64,000 bases of DNA from Marinobacter sp. F4206 (lineage in GTDB: Bacteria > Pseudomonadota > Gammaproteobacteria > Pseudomonadales > Oleiphilaceae), in NCBI RefSeq assembly GCF_019392195.1, contig NZ_JAHXKI010000003.1:248001-312000 (forward strand). Reading direction: 5' to 3'. A program made the position numbers and the translations under genes. Below are positions 43,396 to 52,253 of this stretch, piece after piece (positions within the stretch are counted from its first letter, which is position 1; every line of letters starts with the position of its first letter). The notes below the pieces were generated by a model, which saw nothing but the letters and a program-made list of their open reading frames with translations, ran no database searches and was not told the DNA's origin.

Positions 43396-43893
43396 CTAGT
43401 CGAACCGCCGAGCCTCGGTAAACCGGTCTTTCCAATAGTAACCGTCCAGCTTCGACTGGGTGACACCGACGGACGTGGAGGCATGGATAAAGCGGTCATT
43501 GCCCATGTAGATGCCGGCATGCTGCTCCTTGCCCCGGATTCGGAAGAACACCAGGTCGCCCGGTTGGATGGCCCCGGGTGCAATGGCTTTGCCATACCGG
43601 AGCATCTGTGAGGTTGTGCGGGGTAACTGCTGGCCGAGCCCTTCCCGGTAGGCGGTGAGGATAAACCCGGAGCAATCGAACCCCTGGGCCGAGGTGCCAC
43701 CATACTCGTAGGGCACGCCTGCATAACGCTCATAGACCTGCCAGAGCCTCTGGGCTTTTTCCGATGAGTGAACCGGTTCAATCGGTGCAAGCCCGCTACC
43801 GCTTCCGGTTCGCAGGTTCTGGTTGCTGGCACAGCCGCCCAGCGCAAAGGCCAGAATCACGAGTATCAGTGATTGTCTGAGCGTGACTGCCAT
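43396..43893 (-). CDS. NlpC/P60 (C40) cell-wall peptidase lipoprotein
   Basis: A 165-residue protein. A lipoprotein signal ends LGGC (Cys21). The C40 domain has catalytic Cys74 in GFDCSGF, His125 in EQHAGIYMG and a third polar residue near His137 (FIHAST). Members hydrolyse murein peptide bonds. ATG 43893 has GGAG 8 bases upstream; longer in-frame starts would put a charged tail before the lipoprotein signal. The size is that of single-domain Spr-like enzymes. Confidence 0.92.
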   Translation of the reverse strand: MAVTLRQSLILVILAFALGGCASNQNLRTGSGSGLAPIEPVHSSEKAQRLWQVYERYAGVPYEYGGTSAQGFDCSGFILTAYREGLGQQLPRTTSQMLRYGKAIAPGAIQPGDLVFFRIRGKEQHAGIYMGNDRFIHASTSVGVTQSKLDGYYWKDRFTEARRFD

Positions 43894-43994
43894 TCCGTAA
43901 CTCCGATAACAAGATTTATAACAAACCTTATTATCGAACCGTCCGGATGTCAGGTTACGGTTTATTCTTAATGAGTGAACCTGGATCTTCGGCA

Positions 43995-44663
43995 TCAGGC
44001 CCTGTTGATCAGATCTGGCGTGTTGTGGCGCGGGTTGTTGACCTCGGTCGAGACCGGGAACGCCTCCAGCTGAGTCACCGGGAGGCGATGGGTGGCCGCA
44101 CGAATGCCATCGCGGTCAGTGAGGGAAGGATCCAGCCAGCCACTGAGGCAATCAGGATCCAGTACCACTGGCTGGCGGTCGTGGATGTGCTTGAGGGTCT
44201 CGCTGGCCGGTTCGGTGATGATCGCGCAGGCGGTGGTGTTGTCGCCCTCTCTCGGTGTCCAGATGCCGGCAAAGAAAATGGCTGGGGTTTGCTCTGGATT
44301 GGCGGGCGTCAGGTAGTAAGGCTCCTTGCCACGCTCAGTCTGTTTCCATTCATACCAGCCGTTGGCCGGGATCAGACAGCGGTGGTGGGCGAAAGCCTCC
44401 CTGAAATACCTGGAGGTGGCCACGGTTTCAGCCCGGGCGTTGATCGGGGCAGGGGCCGTGTCGCCTGCCCACACCGGCCTGAAGCCCCAGTGCGAGTGCG
44501 TCAGGATGAACGTACCGTTCATGCTGGTGCGAATCAGTGGAATGCCCACCCCCGGAGGAATGTTGTACTCAGGGTCGAAGTGACCGATCACCTCCAGCCC
44601 GTCCGGGAAAAAATGGTTGATCAGCGTTTCCGGGGGTGTATAAAAGGTGAATCTTCCGCACAT
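43995..44663 (-). CDS. yedK: SOS-response-associated peptidase / HMCES-type DNA-abasic-site crosslinker (YedK)
   Basis: A 222-residue SRAP domain protein. The start MCGRF places catalytic Cys2 directly after Met1. Asn75, Glu79 (INARAET), Glu105 (GWYEW) and His161 (HIHDRQP) reproduce the YedK active site. It forms a thiazolidine link to abasic sites in single-stranded DNA. The 20-codon longer frame from 44720 cannot be the functional product, because Cys must be N-terminal. It is divergent from arfB with 57 bases between. Confidence 0.94.
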   Translation of the reverse strand: MCGRFTFYTPPETLINHFFPDGLEVIGHFDPEYNIPPGVGIPLIRTSMNGTFILTHSHWGFRPVWAGDTAPAPINARAETVATSRYFREAFAHHRCLIPANGWYEWKQTERGKEPYYLTPANPEQTPAIFFAGIWTPREGDNTTACAIITEPASETLKHIHDRQPVVLDPDCLSGWLDPSLTDRDGIRAATHRLPVTQLEAFPVSTEVNNPRHNTPDLINRA

Positions 44664-44720
44664 ATCTCGGGTTACCGGGTTTTCGAGGCCTGACGCCTCG
44701 GGATTTGTTACCCTTGTCAA

Positions 44721-45134
44721 ATGCTGAAACTATCCAATGCTGTTGAACTTGCCGACTGGGAGATCGACATCACCCAGATCCGGGCCCAGGGAGCCGGCGG
44801 CCAGAACGTGAACAAGGTCGCCTCGGCCGTTCATCTGAGATTCGATATCCTGCACTCGAGCCTGCCTCCGTTCTACAAGGAGCGCCTGATGGCGCTGAAT
44901 GACCAGCGTATCAGCAAGGACGGCATCCTTATTATCAAAGCACAATCCTTCCGGACATTGGAGCTGAACAAGGAAGACGCCCTGAAACGTCTGAAGGACC
45001 TGATACTGGAAGCGGTCAAGCCACGCAAGGCCCGCCGGCCTACCAAGCCGTCCCGCTCTGCTCAGCGCAAGCGGGTGGACCGCAAGACCCAGAAGGGCAA
45101 GACCAAGGCGCTTCGGGGCAAGGTTCAGGTTTGA
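44721..45134 (+). CDS. arfB: Alternative ribosome-rescue factor B, peptidyl-tRNA hydrolase
   Basis: A 137-residue stand-alone release-factor-like protein (YaeJ). The GGQ motif is in RAQGAGGQNVNKV (residues 26-28), and a Lys/Arg-rich C-terminal tail (SRSAQRKRVDRKTQKGKTKA) that inserts in the mRNA channel is present. It rescues stalled ribosomes by hydrolysing peptidyl-tRNA. It is divergent from yedK and converges with an alpha/beta hydrolase gene over 10 bases. Confidence 0.94.
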   Translation: MLKLSNAVELADWEIDITQIRAQGAGGQNVNKVASAVHLRFDILHSSLPPFYKERLMALNDQRISKDGILIIKAQSFRTLELNKEDALKRLKDLILEAVKPRKARRPTKPSRSAQRKRVDRKTQKGKTKALRGKVQV

Positions 45135-45136
45135 AC
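45123..45136. repeat. Short palindrome holding both stop codons of arfB and the hydrolase gene
   Basis: GTTCA / TGAAC around GGTT, a 5-bp stem. The arfB TGA (45132-45134) and the hydrolase stop (45125-45127, other strand) lie in the two arms. Third example of this arrangement in the window, although the stem is short. Confidence 0.45.
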
Positions 45137-46201
45137 GGCCTTTGCCTCGTCACCGCCGGCTTCGACCCTCTGCAAGAACTCGCCAATATCTTCGAACGCT
45201 TCGTCCGCCTCGGGCAGCAGTGACACGAAAATGTGCCACACATGGACCATGCCGGCCCAGGTGTGCAGCTCCACCGGTGAGCCTTCGGCCCGGGCCTTGG
45301 CGGTATACCGGCGGGCGTTGTCCAGTAGCATTTCGGTATCGCTGGCGTGAATCAGGGTCGGCGGAAGATTGCGCAGATCACCCCGTACCGGGGACGCGAC
45401 GGCACTGGCCGGGGACACCCGAAACGCGGCGAGGGTTGCCCACCAGATGACCGGTAAGGGGATTTTTGAGAGCCCCCCGAAGGCCGGCCCGAGCAGCGGA
45501 TCGGTTCGGATGTTATCCCGGTTGCTGGGGGCTGTCAGGGTCAGGTCGGTGGATGGCGACAGGGCCACCGCGGCATCGGCCTGGCGAAGTCCATTGTCAC
45601 GGACCCAGGCCAGCAGTCCGAGCGCGTGGCTGCCGCCTGCGGAATCACCGGCAATGACCACGAAGGAAGCCTCCCCGGGGCCGTCCGGCCCGTGTTTTAG
45701 CAGCCAGGCATAGGCTTTCCGGCAATCCCGGACACCGTCCATGTAACGATTCTCTGGCATCAGCCGGTAATCCACGGCAAATACCGCCGCGTTGGCCAGG
45801 TGGGAGAATTGATCGGTGATCGCTCGATGGCTCCTGGGGCTGCCGGCAGCCCAAGCGCCGCCGTGGATGTACAGGACGCGTCGACGGGTGTCGACGCCCG
45901 GTGCAATCACCCATTCCCCCCTGGGGCTGTCGCAGGCACGAAACTCGGATTTCAGGTCCAGGCCCTCGCTCAGGCCGTCCATGTGTTCCCGCAACGCGGT
46001 CAGGCGTGCCTTGCCCCGGAGCCCACGGGAGCTTTGCCCGAGTTCACGGATGCGGCCAAGCACTTCCTGGTGAGCGTCGCTCGGAACTCCGTCCCGGACC
46101 GGGTGGTCGTGATTGTCGAGGTGGGATAAATCTTCGACCCGGAACAGCACGAGAGTAACGACGATAATCAGTGCAACGATAGCCAGAAGAATCCAGAGCA
46201 T
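45125..46201 (-). CDS. Alpha/beta hydrolase (HSL-type esterase) with membrane anchor
   Basis: A 358-residue enzyme. One N-terminal membrane segment (about 2-20) is followed by a hydrolase domain with oxyanion motif YIHGGAWAAG near 112 and nucleophile elbow IAGDSAGGSHAL near 185. Candidate acid and His are in LIHASDTEML and GMVHVWHIF. It belongs to the hormone-sensitive-lipase-like carboxylesterases; the substrate is open. It converges on arfB. Confidence 0.87.
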   Translation of the reverse strand: MLWILLAIVALIIVVTLVLFRVEDLSHLDNHDHPVRDGVPSDAHQEVLGRIRELGQSSRGLRGKARLTALREHMDGLSEGLDLKSEFRACDSPRGEWVIAPGVDTRRRVLYIHGGAWAAGSPRSHRAITDQFSHLANAAVFAVDYRLMPENRYMDGVRDCRKAYAWLLKHGPDGPGEASFVVIAGDSAGGSHALGLLAWVRDNGLRQADAAVALSPSTDLTLTAPSNRDNIRTDPLLGPAFGGLSKIPLPVIWWATLAAFRVSPASAVASPVRGDLRNLPPTLIHASDTEMLLDNARRYTAKARAEGSPVELHTWAGMVHVWHIFVSLLPEADEAFEDIGEFLQRVEAGGDEAKAVQT

Positions 46202-46310
46202 GGGGCGTCCGTATCAGAGTGGCCCCGGACAAAGGGGCGAACTATGCTTTAAATGATACCCGTTGATTACGGCGGGTGCTGCCCTCAAAGATCACAGAAG
46301 GAGCGGGGCG

Positions 46311-46628
46311 ATGCAAATAGCCTATCGGGCCCGAGACATCACCGAGGCACACATCGTTGCGGGATTGCTCAACGCCAACGGCATTGAAGCCCATGTGGGT
46401 GGGCACTACCTGCAGGGCGCCATGGGAGAAATCGGTGCAGCCGGCTTCAGCAATGTCCATGTTGAGGACGAAGATCTGTACCGGGCCAGAGAGCTGGTCC
46501 GCGAATACGAGGCGGGTGGTCATGCGACCGTCGCGGCTGATGGCGGCGACGACAAGCCGGATTTTTACGCCCGCTGGTTCCTGCTGGCACTCGCCATCGT
46601 CGCAGTGTTTCTGATCAATCTCTACTAA
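46311..46628 (+). CDS. DUF2007 protein with C-terminal membrane anchor
   Basis: A 105-residue protein. IAYRARDITEAHIVAGLLNANGIEAHVGGHYLQGAMGEIG is the DUF2007 signal-transducer-like domain, followed by a variable acidic linker and a C-terminal membrane segment (about 88-103, WFLLALAIVAVFLINLY). ATG 46311 has AAGGAG upstream. Function unknown. It is divergent from the alpha/beta hydrolase. Confidence 0.87.
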   Translation: MQIAYRARDITEAHIVAGLLNANGIEAHVGGHYLQGAMGEIGAAGFSNVHVEDEDLYRARELVREYEAGGHATVAADGGDDKPDFYARWFLLALAIVAVFLINLY

Positions 46629-46728
46629 GTGTCAAGGCGGCCTGAGTCTGTGGGCAAGGGTCCGTTGATCGGCTGCATCGTCCGAATCGTAGTTACCTTT
46701 ACCTTTTACACCTTTGGAGAGCCTAATT

Positions 46729-47421
46729 ATGGCAAATCAGCCGGTTATGCTAATTACAGGCGCGTCTTCCGGTATTGGCGCGGCCACTGCGAGAGCGGCC
46801 GCCGAACAGGGTTATCGACTGGTCCTGGCGGCGCGTTCCGAGGAAAAACTTACCGGGCTGGCCCGGGAGCTGGGGGGCGACTCAAACGTTCTGACGGTCC
46901 AGTGTGATGTTCAGGATGGCGATCACCAGAAGGCGATGGTCGAAAAGGCACGGTCGACCTTCGGACAGATTGATGCGGTTTTTGCCAATGCGGGTCGCGG
47001 TGGTGAACCTGGCGGGTTCAGCAAAGCCGATCCGGAAGTCTGGAAAGACATGATCCTGACCAACATCTATGGTGTGGGTCTGACGGTGCAGCACTGCCTG
47101 CCGGCACTCCGGGAGAGTAAGGGGCATCTGCTGCTGACCGGCTCCGCCGCCGGTCGGGTAACGATTCCGGGCTCCATGTACAGTGCGACCAAGTGGGCGG
47201 TATCCGCTATCGGTTATGGCGTTCGCGAAGAGCTTCGGGGTTCCGGAATCCGCGTCACCTTGATTGAGCCGGGTATGGTGGACACGCCGTTCTTTGATGA
47301 GCGCCCGGAACATGCGCTGAAGCCGGAGGACATTGCCAATGCGGTGATGTACGCGGTGTCCCAGCCTGCCCATGTTGATGTGAACGAGATTCTGGTGCGT
47401 CCTACGCCTGCCGAAAAATAG
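46729..47421 (+). CDS. Short-chain dehydrogenase/reductase
   Basis: A 230-residue SDR. MLITGASSGIG (7-17) binds the cofactor; NAG is in FANAGRGG and the catalytic Tyr-Lys in YSATKWAVSAIG. ATG 46729 has GGAG 11 bases upstream. Substrate unknown. It precedes the Ohr gene by 113 bases that contain a 9-bp hairpin. Confidence 0.9.
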   Translation: MANQPVMLITGASSGIGAATARAAAEQGYRLVLAARSEEKLTGLARELGGDSNVLTVQCDVQDGDHQKAMVEKARSTFGQIDAVFANAGRGGEPGGFSKADPEVWKDMILTNIYGVGLTVQHCLPALRESKGHLLLTGSAAGRVTIPGSMYSATKWAVSAIGYGVREELRGSGIRVTLIEPGMVDTPFFDERPEHALKPEDIANAVMYAVSQPAHVDVNEILVRPTPAEK

Positions 47422-47474
47422 CCTTTCCGTTTCAGTCCCCGCCTTGGCGGGGAAAACGCTCCACCCCGGGGACG

Positions 47475-47504
47475 CCCTGAGGTACTGATTCAACAACCTC
47501 AGGG
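47475..47504. promoter_or_regulatory. Inverted repeat upstream of the Ohr gene
   Basis: Perfect 9-bp arms CCCTGAGGT (47475-47483) and ACCTCAGGG (47496-47504) with 12-base loop, 30 bases before the start codon. No T-run follows, so it may be an operator or a leader hairpin rather than a terminator. It does not resemble the AT-rich OhrR site. Confidence 0.4.
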
Positions 47505-47534
47505 TCCACTATCGAAGAAGAGAAGGAGAATGTA

Positions 47535-47963
47535 ATGTCAATTGAACAGGTAGCTTACCGTGCCTCTGCAGAAGCCACCGGCGGTCGTGATGGCCGTGCC
47601 ATTTCCTCCGACGGTGTACTGGATGTCGAGCTGACCACGCCGAAGGAGCTCGGCGGTGCCGGTGGCAAAGGCACTAACCCTGAGCAGTTGTTTGCCGCGG
47701 GTTATTCCGCCTGTTTTATCGGCGCCATGAAGTTTGTGGCCGGCCGTGACAAGCTCGACATGCCGGAAGATGCCTCGATTGAAGGCACGGTCGGTATCGG
47801 GCAGATCCCGGGCGGGTTTGGAATCGAGGTAGAGCTGGGCATCAGTCTGCCCGGTATGGACGATGTCCAGGCCAAGCAGCTGATTGATGAAGCGCACAAG
47901 GTCTGCCCATACTCCAATGCCACCCGTGGCAACATCGATGTAACCCTCAAACGCGTCGACTAG
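47535..47963 (+). CDS. ohr: Organic hydroperoxide resistance protein Ohr
   Basis: A 142-residue Ohr/OsmC-type peroxidase. Redox-active Cys60 is in [14 protein letters not shown] and Cys124 in [13 protein letters not shown]. The subfamily motif [14 protein letters not shown] is that of Ohr rather than OsmC. It reduces organic hydroperoxides with dithiol reductants. GGAG lies upstream. No OhrR gene is adjacent. Confidence 0.94.
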   Translation: MSIEQVAYRASAEATGGRDGRAISSDGVLDVELTTPKELGGAGGKGTNPEQLFAAGYSACFIGAMKFVAGRDKLDMPEDASIEGTVGIGQIPGGFGIEVELGISLPGMDDVQAKQLIDEAHKVCPYSNATRGNIDVTLKRVD

Positions 47964-48004
47964 GCCGCGACGATAGAATGATGATTCCGTGACTGGAGGC
48001 CGCC

Positions 48005-48763
48005 GTGAATCCTGATGAACGAGTTGCGTTGGTAACCGGCGGTGCGAAGGGCATTGGCCGGGGTATTGTCCAGCATCTGGCCAGCAAAGGCTGGAACGTG
48101 GTTTTCAGCGATCTCGACGACGCTGTCGGTAAACAATTGGAACAAGATGGCCAGGGGCAGCTGAAGTTTGTTGCCGGCGATGTGGCCAGCGAATCCGATG
48201 TCGAGCGGCTGCTTGAGGAAACCCTGTCCTGGGGCGGTCACCTGAATGCCGTCATCAACAACGCCGGTATCGCCGATCCTGAAACCGGTCCTGTCGAAGC
48301 ACTGAGCCTTGAACACTGGCAGCGTCGGCTGGATGTGAATCTCACCGGCCCGTTTTTGGTGACCAAGCACGCGGTTCCGCACCTGAGAAAATCTCGCGGT
48401 GCCATCGTGAACATGGCCTCCACCCGAGCCCTGCAGTCCGAACCGGAGACCGAAGCCTATGCGGCCACCAAGGGCGGTATTGTCGCTCTGACTCACGCCC
48501 TCGCCATGAGCCTTGGCCCGGAGATCAGGGTGAATTGCATCAGTCCCGGCTGGATAGATACCCGGGCCCACCAGGGCAGCGCCGAAGGCGTTCCGCCGCT
48601 GGCCAAATCGGATCACGCTCAACATCCGGCCGGCCGGGTCGGTGTGCCTGATGACATCGCATCATTGGTGGGTTATCTGATATCGCCGAAAGCCGGCTTC
48701 ATTACCGGCCAGAACTTCGTCGTCGACGGAGGCATGGTCCGCAAGATGATTTACGAGGATTAG
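48005..48763 (+). CDS. Short-chain dehydrogenase/reductase (classical, 252 residues)
   Basis: Starts GTG 48005 behind GGAGG. TGGAKGIGRG is the cofactor loop and NNAGIADP follows. Catalytic Ser is in NMASTRAL and Tyr-Lys in YAATKGG. The C-terminal GFITGQNFVVDGGM is the usual SDR end. It resembles 3-oxoacyl-ACP-reductase-like SDRs; the substrate is open. It is followed by thpR after 4 bases, so the two may be co-expressed. Confidence 0.9.
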   Translation: MNPDERVALVTGGAKGIGRGIVQHLASKGWNVVFSDLDDAVGKQLEQDGQGQLKFVAGDVASESDVERLLEETLSWGGHLNAVINNAGIADPETGPVEALSLEHWQRRLDVNLTGPFLVTKHAVPHLRKSRGAIVNMASTRALQSEPETEAYAATKGGIVALTHALAMSLGPEIRVNCISPGWIDTRAHQGSAEGVPPLAKSDHAQHPAGRVGVPDDIASLVGYLISPKAGFITGQNFVVDGGMVRKMIYED

Positions 48764-48767
48764 GGCA

Positions 48768-49313
48768 ATGCCGCGGCTGTTCTTCGCCCTGGAAATTCCG
48801 GCGCCGGTCAAAAACAGACTACTGCAGGTGAGGGCTCCGGTTGCCGGTGCCAAATGGCAGAGTGCCGGGCAGCTGCACCTGACGCTGCTGTTTCTCGGCA
48901 ATGTCGACGTGGAGACGCTTCCGGAACTTAGCCTGGCTCTGCGGGAGCTGCCGCTGGCCCGGTTCGAGCTGGAGGTGAGGGGTGTGGGGTGTTTCGGCCA
49001 ACCGCAAACACCGCGCAACCTGTGGGCCGGGGTCAGTCCCGAGGGGCCGGTGACGGCGGTTAATGCCACCCTGAAAGAGCGGTTGGGGCGTCTCGGTTTC
49101 CATTTTGAGAAGCGACCGTTCCGGCCCCACATTACCCTGGCACGGTTCAGGAAACAGCGGGGTTCGGTGACCGGATTACTGGCGGAACACAGTGAGGACT
49201 GTTTTGGCAGGCTCCCGGTTGATGAGATTGTCCTGCTGGAAAGTACCCAGGGTGGCGCGGGTTCAGTCTACACCGTGGTCGAACGTTTCCCACTCTCAAA
49301 GCTCGCCCAGTAG
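48768..49313 (+). CDS. thpR: RNA 2',3'-cyclic phosphodiesterase (LigT)
   Basis: A 181-residue 2H-phosphoesterase. The two catalytic H-x-T motifs are HLTLLF near residue 38 and HITLARF near 121. The reaction opens 2',3'-cyclic phosphates at RNA termini. ATG 48768 is 4 bases after the SDR stop. It converges on the rluF-type gene. Confidence 0.92.
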   Translation: MPRLFFALEIPAPVKNRLLQVRAPVAGAKWQSAGQLHLTLLFLGNVDVETLPELSLALRELPLARFELEVRGVGCFGQPQTPRNLWAGVSPEGPVTAVNATLKERLGRLGFHFEKRPFRPHITLARFRKQRGSVTGLLAEHSEDCFGRLPVDEIVLLESTQGGAGSVYTVVERFPLSKLAQ

Positions 49314-49343
49314 AGCGAGAGCCCTTGCACGACTGAACGAGCC

Positions 49344-50276
49344 CTAGCGCTTGGGGCTGCGCTGTCGCTGTTTTTTGGGTTTGCGGCTGATCGGAGGCGT
49401 GCCTTTCGAGCGCCCTGGCGGTTTGCCCGGGGATTTCCCGACCGGCTTGTTGCCAGTGCCGGGCTTTCGCGCCTTGTTGCCGGAGCCCTTGCCACCGGGA
49501 CGGCTGCCTGGTTTGGCAGGACGGGGCTGTTTCCGTGTTCCCGCCGGGGCTTCCGATGAGGAATCCTTGATGGCATCGAACAGCACTGCCAGCTCCTTGC
49601 TCGTGAGATCCCGCCACTGGCCGACCGGCAAGCCGCCCAGGCTGATGTTCATGATGCGGATGCGTTCAAGCTTGGTGACGTCGTAGCCGAAGTGTTCGCA
49701 CATCCGGCGGATCTGGCGATTCAGGCCCTGAACCAGGATGATCCGAAACACGAACCGGGATTCCTGCTGGACCTTGCACGGCTTGGTAACGGTGCCGAGG
49801 ATCGGTACGCCGCTGGCCATGCCCTTGATAAAGTCTTTGGTGATGGGCTTGTCGACGGTGACCAGGTATTCCTTCTCGTGGTTGTTCCCGGCCCGGAGAA
49901 TCTTGTTCACCAGGTCACCGTTGCTGGTCATGAAGATCAGCCCCTGGGAGTCCTTGTCCAGCCGGCCAATGGGGAATATCCGTTCACTGTGACCGACAAA
50001 CCGCTGGATATTCTGCTTCTCGGCGGTGTCCGTGGTGCTGACGATGCCGACCGGCTTGTTGACGGCAATGAACACCAGATCTTCTTCCGCCCTGGGCTCA
50101 ATCACCTGGCCGTTGACCTTAACCGTATCGGTGGGCAACACCTGATCACCCACCGTGGCGCGTTTACCGTTGATGTAGACGTTGCCCTGTTCGATGTAAC
50201 GGTCGGCCTCCCGCCGCGAGCAGAGTCCGCTTTCGCTGATGTATTTGTTCAGACGGGTGGAGGAACTGGTGGTCAT
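49344..50276 (-). CDS. rluF: 23S rRNA pseudouridine synthase RluF-like, basic C-terminal tail
   Basis: A 310-residue enzyme. The S4 RNA-binding domain (about 8-60) is followed by the catalytic domain with [10 protein letters not shown] (Asp107 catalytic), NGDLVNKIL and [11 protein letters not shown]. It matches RluF, which modifies U2604 in 23S rRNA. The last 80 residues are rich in Lys, Arg, Pro and Gly and would be disordered RNA-binding sequence, longer than usual. ATG 50276 was chosen because [17 protein letters not shown] is the family start; upstream in-frame sequence does not match. Confidence 0.92.
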   Translation of the reverse strand: MTTSSSTRLNKYISESGLCSRREADRYIEQGNVYINGKRATVGDQVLPTDTVKVNGQVIEPRAEEDLVFIAVNKPVGIVSTTDTAEKQNIQRFVGHSERIFPIGRLDKDSQGLIFMTSNGDLVNKILRAGNNHEKEYLVTVDKPITKDFIKGMASGVPILGTVTKPCKVQQESRFVFRIILVQGLNRQIRRMCEHFGYDVTKLERIRIMNISLGGLPVGQWRDLTSKELAVLFDAIKDSSSEAPAGTRKQPRPAKPGSRPGGKGSGNKARKPGTGNKPVGKSPGKPPGRSKGTPPISRKPKKQRQRSPKR

Positions 50277-50428
50277 CTGTGGTCCGGTCGGTGGCTGAGT
50301 GGGCACATGATAGCAGGGGTGTATCGGGCTTACAGCCTCTGTGCTGGTGCTTTCCCAGCTGCTCTGCCATGATTTGGGCTTATTCACTTCATGGCTCGAA
50401 TGCATACACCCACAACAATAAGGTCTTT

Positions 50429-50821
50429 ATGGAAAAGACACGCATCACGATTGTCTCGGTCACCGGTATTATCCTGTTTTTCCTGGCGAACTACCTGTGC
50501 CGTTTTCTTCTTGGATTCACCGGCGTCTTGCCGTCTGTCCTGATTGCCGTTCTGATTGCGGCCTATATGGGGTTCTCCATTGCTCGCGCCCTGAAGCGGG
50601 AACCCCTGCCGGAAGAGCGGTCACGGGCGCTCTGGATTTATGGCGGTTTTCTGGGGGCTTTGTTCCTGGCGTTTGGCGCCTGGGTTTTCCTGGATACCGG
50701 CTTCGATGCCCTGACAGCCGCAACGCTGCTGTCGCATTACCTGCCGTATCCGGCTTTTGCCCATGTCTTTCTGTCGGATCGCCTGATTCAGATGTTTCTC
50801 AACAAGAATGAGCAACCCTGA
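50429..50821 (+). CDS. Small membrane protein, ABZJ_00895-like
   Basis: A 130-residue protein with three to four hydrophobic segments (about 7-22, 32-50, 68-88, 100-118) and a cytoplasmic loop ALKREPLPEERSRALWIY. It resembles the ABZJ_00895 group of unknown function; that attribution is a guess by pattern. AAGG lies 8 bases before ATG 50429. Its stop is 17 bases before the FetA-type gene, so it may be the first gene of that operon. Confidence 0.65.
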   Translation: MEKTRITIVSVTGIILFFLANYLCRFLLGFTGVLPSVLIAVLIAAYMGFSIARALKREPLPEERSRALWIYGGFLGALFLAFGAWVFLDTGFDALTAATLLSHYLPYPAFAHVFLSDRLIQMFLNKNEQP

Positions 50822-50838
50822 GCCGTTCGGAGAGAAAA

Positions 50839-51444
50839 GTGACGACGTTGACCCTGGAAAAGCTCTCCGTGGGATCGCTAGAGGGAGTGGATCTCTCGCT
50901 TCACGGCGGTGACATCGTCTGTGTGTCCGGGCCCTCTGGCAGCGGCAAGAGTCGCCTGCTTCGGGCTGTAGCAGACCTGGACCCCCACGAGGGTAAGGTG
51001 CGGCTGGATGATACCTCCCAGGAGGCGGTGCCCGGGCATGTCTGGCGCCAGCAGGTGATGCTGGTGCCGGCGGACAGTCAGTGGTGGTTCGAGGACGTGG
51101 GTTCACATTTTGGCCCGGATGCCCGGGACGTTCCCGGCGCGCTCGGATTCCCGCCTGAGGTGATGGATTGGGCCGTGAACCGGTTGTCGTCGGGGGAGCG
51201 ACAGCGTCTGGCTGTCTTGCGGGCTCTGGCCCGGAATCCCAGAGTCTTGCTGCTGGACGAACCCACCGCGAACCTGGATGACGCCATGACCCGTCAGGTC
51301 GAAGACTGGCTGGTTGAGGAAATCCGGAAACGGGACCTGCCGGTGATCTGGGTTGCCCACGATATCGCCCAGATTGAACGGGTGTCCGGCAGGCATTACT
51401 GCATTCGGGGCCATACGCTGGAGCTGATGCATGGAAGTCATTGA
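50839..51444 (+). CDS. fetA: Iron-export ABC transporter ATPase FetA-like (YbbL)
   Basis: A 201-residue ABC ATPase. Walker A GPSGSGKS (about 32-39), signature LSSGERQRLA and Walker B LLLDEP are intact. Together with the next gene it matches FetAB/YbbLM, an iron exporter that supports peroxide tolerance. The start is GTG 50839 behind GGAGAG. It overlaps fetB by 14 bases. Confidence 0.87.
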   Translation: MTTLTLEKLSVGSLEGVDLSLHGGDIVCVSGPSGSGKSRLLRAVADLDPHEGKVRLDDTSQEAVPGHVWRQQVMLVPADSQWWFEDVGSHFGPDARDVPGALGFPPEVMDWAVNRLSSGERQRLAVLRALARNPRVLLLDEPTANLDDAMTRQVEDWLVEEIRKRDLPVIWVAHDIAQIERVSGRHYCIRGHTLELMHGSH

Positions 51445-52237
51445 TCTCGCCTGGTGGAAGCTGGCGCTGGCCGCCGCGCTCATTCTGGTGTTGGCAGGTG
51501 TCAGCCTGGCAAGCCGGCTTGGCGTTGCCCGCAGTCTGCTCATTGCCGCTACGCGCACGGTCATCCAGCTTGCGCTGATCGGGTTGGTGCTGGAAGCACT
51601 GTTCGCGTCGTCTGAGTTTTACTGGGTAGCCCTGATGGCCACCGTTATGCTGCTGGTGGCCGGCCGGGAAGTCATGGCGCGCCAGCAGCGCCGGTTGCGG
51701 GGGTTCTGGTCCTTCGGCATCGGCACCGGTGCCATGTTTGTCTCCTCATTTACGGTGACAGTGCTGACACTGGTGGTCGTCATTGGTCCCGAGCCCTGGT
51801 ACGCGCCACAATATGCCATTCCATTGCTGGGCATGATGCTGGGTAACACCATGACCGGTGTGGCCCTGAGCCTGGACCGTCTGAACGAATCGGTCTGGAG
51901 CCAGCGCACGATCATCGAGAACCGCCTGATGCTTGGCGAGCCCTGGCGTGAGGCCCTTGAAGACATCCGCAGGCACGCCATGCGAAGCGGTATGATGCCG
52001 TCCATCAACGCGATGGCCGCCGCCGGGATCGTCAGCCTGCCGGGCATGATGACCGGCCAGATATTGGCGGGCAGCCCGCCGGCGGTGGCGGTGAAATACC
52101 AGATCCTGGTGATGCTCACGATAACCGTCGGTACCGGTTTCGGAACGCTTATGGCCGTGTCCTGGGGCAGTCGACGGCTGTTCGATGATCGTGAGCGGCT
52201 CCGGCTGGACCGTTTGTTAACACAGAAGAATCGATAA
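51431..52237 (+). CDS. fetB: Iron-export ABC transporter permease FetB-like (YbbM)
   Basis: A 268-residue inner-membrane protein with about seven hydrophobic segments and the UPF0014 motif PLLGMMLGNTMTGVALSLDRL. SINAMAAAGIVSLPGMMTGQILAG is also typical. It partners FetA in Fe export. Start overlaps fetA by 14 bases; the next gene begins 16 bases after the stop, in the same operon. Confidence 0.9.
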   Translation: MEVIDLAWWKLALAAALILVLAGVSLASRLGVARSLLIAATRTVIQLALIGLVLEALFASSEFYWVALMATVMLLVAGREVMARQQRRLRGFWSFGIGTGAMFVSSFTVTVLTLVVVIGPEPWYAPQYAIPLLGMMLGNTMTGVALSLDRLNESVWSQRTIIENRLMLGEPWREALEDIRRHAMRSGMMPSINAMAAAGIVSLPGMMTGQILAGSPPAVAVKYQILVMLTITVGTGFGTLMAVSWGSRRLFDDRERLRLDRLLTQKNR

Positions 52238-52253
52238 GGCCGCGATACCTTTC

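Noticed and set aside
44664..44720. 19-residue N-terminal extension of the HMCES-type protein
   Set aside because: The catalytic Cys must follow Met1; the extension would block the active site.
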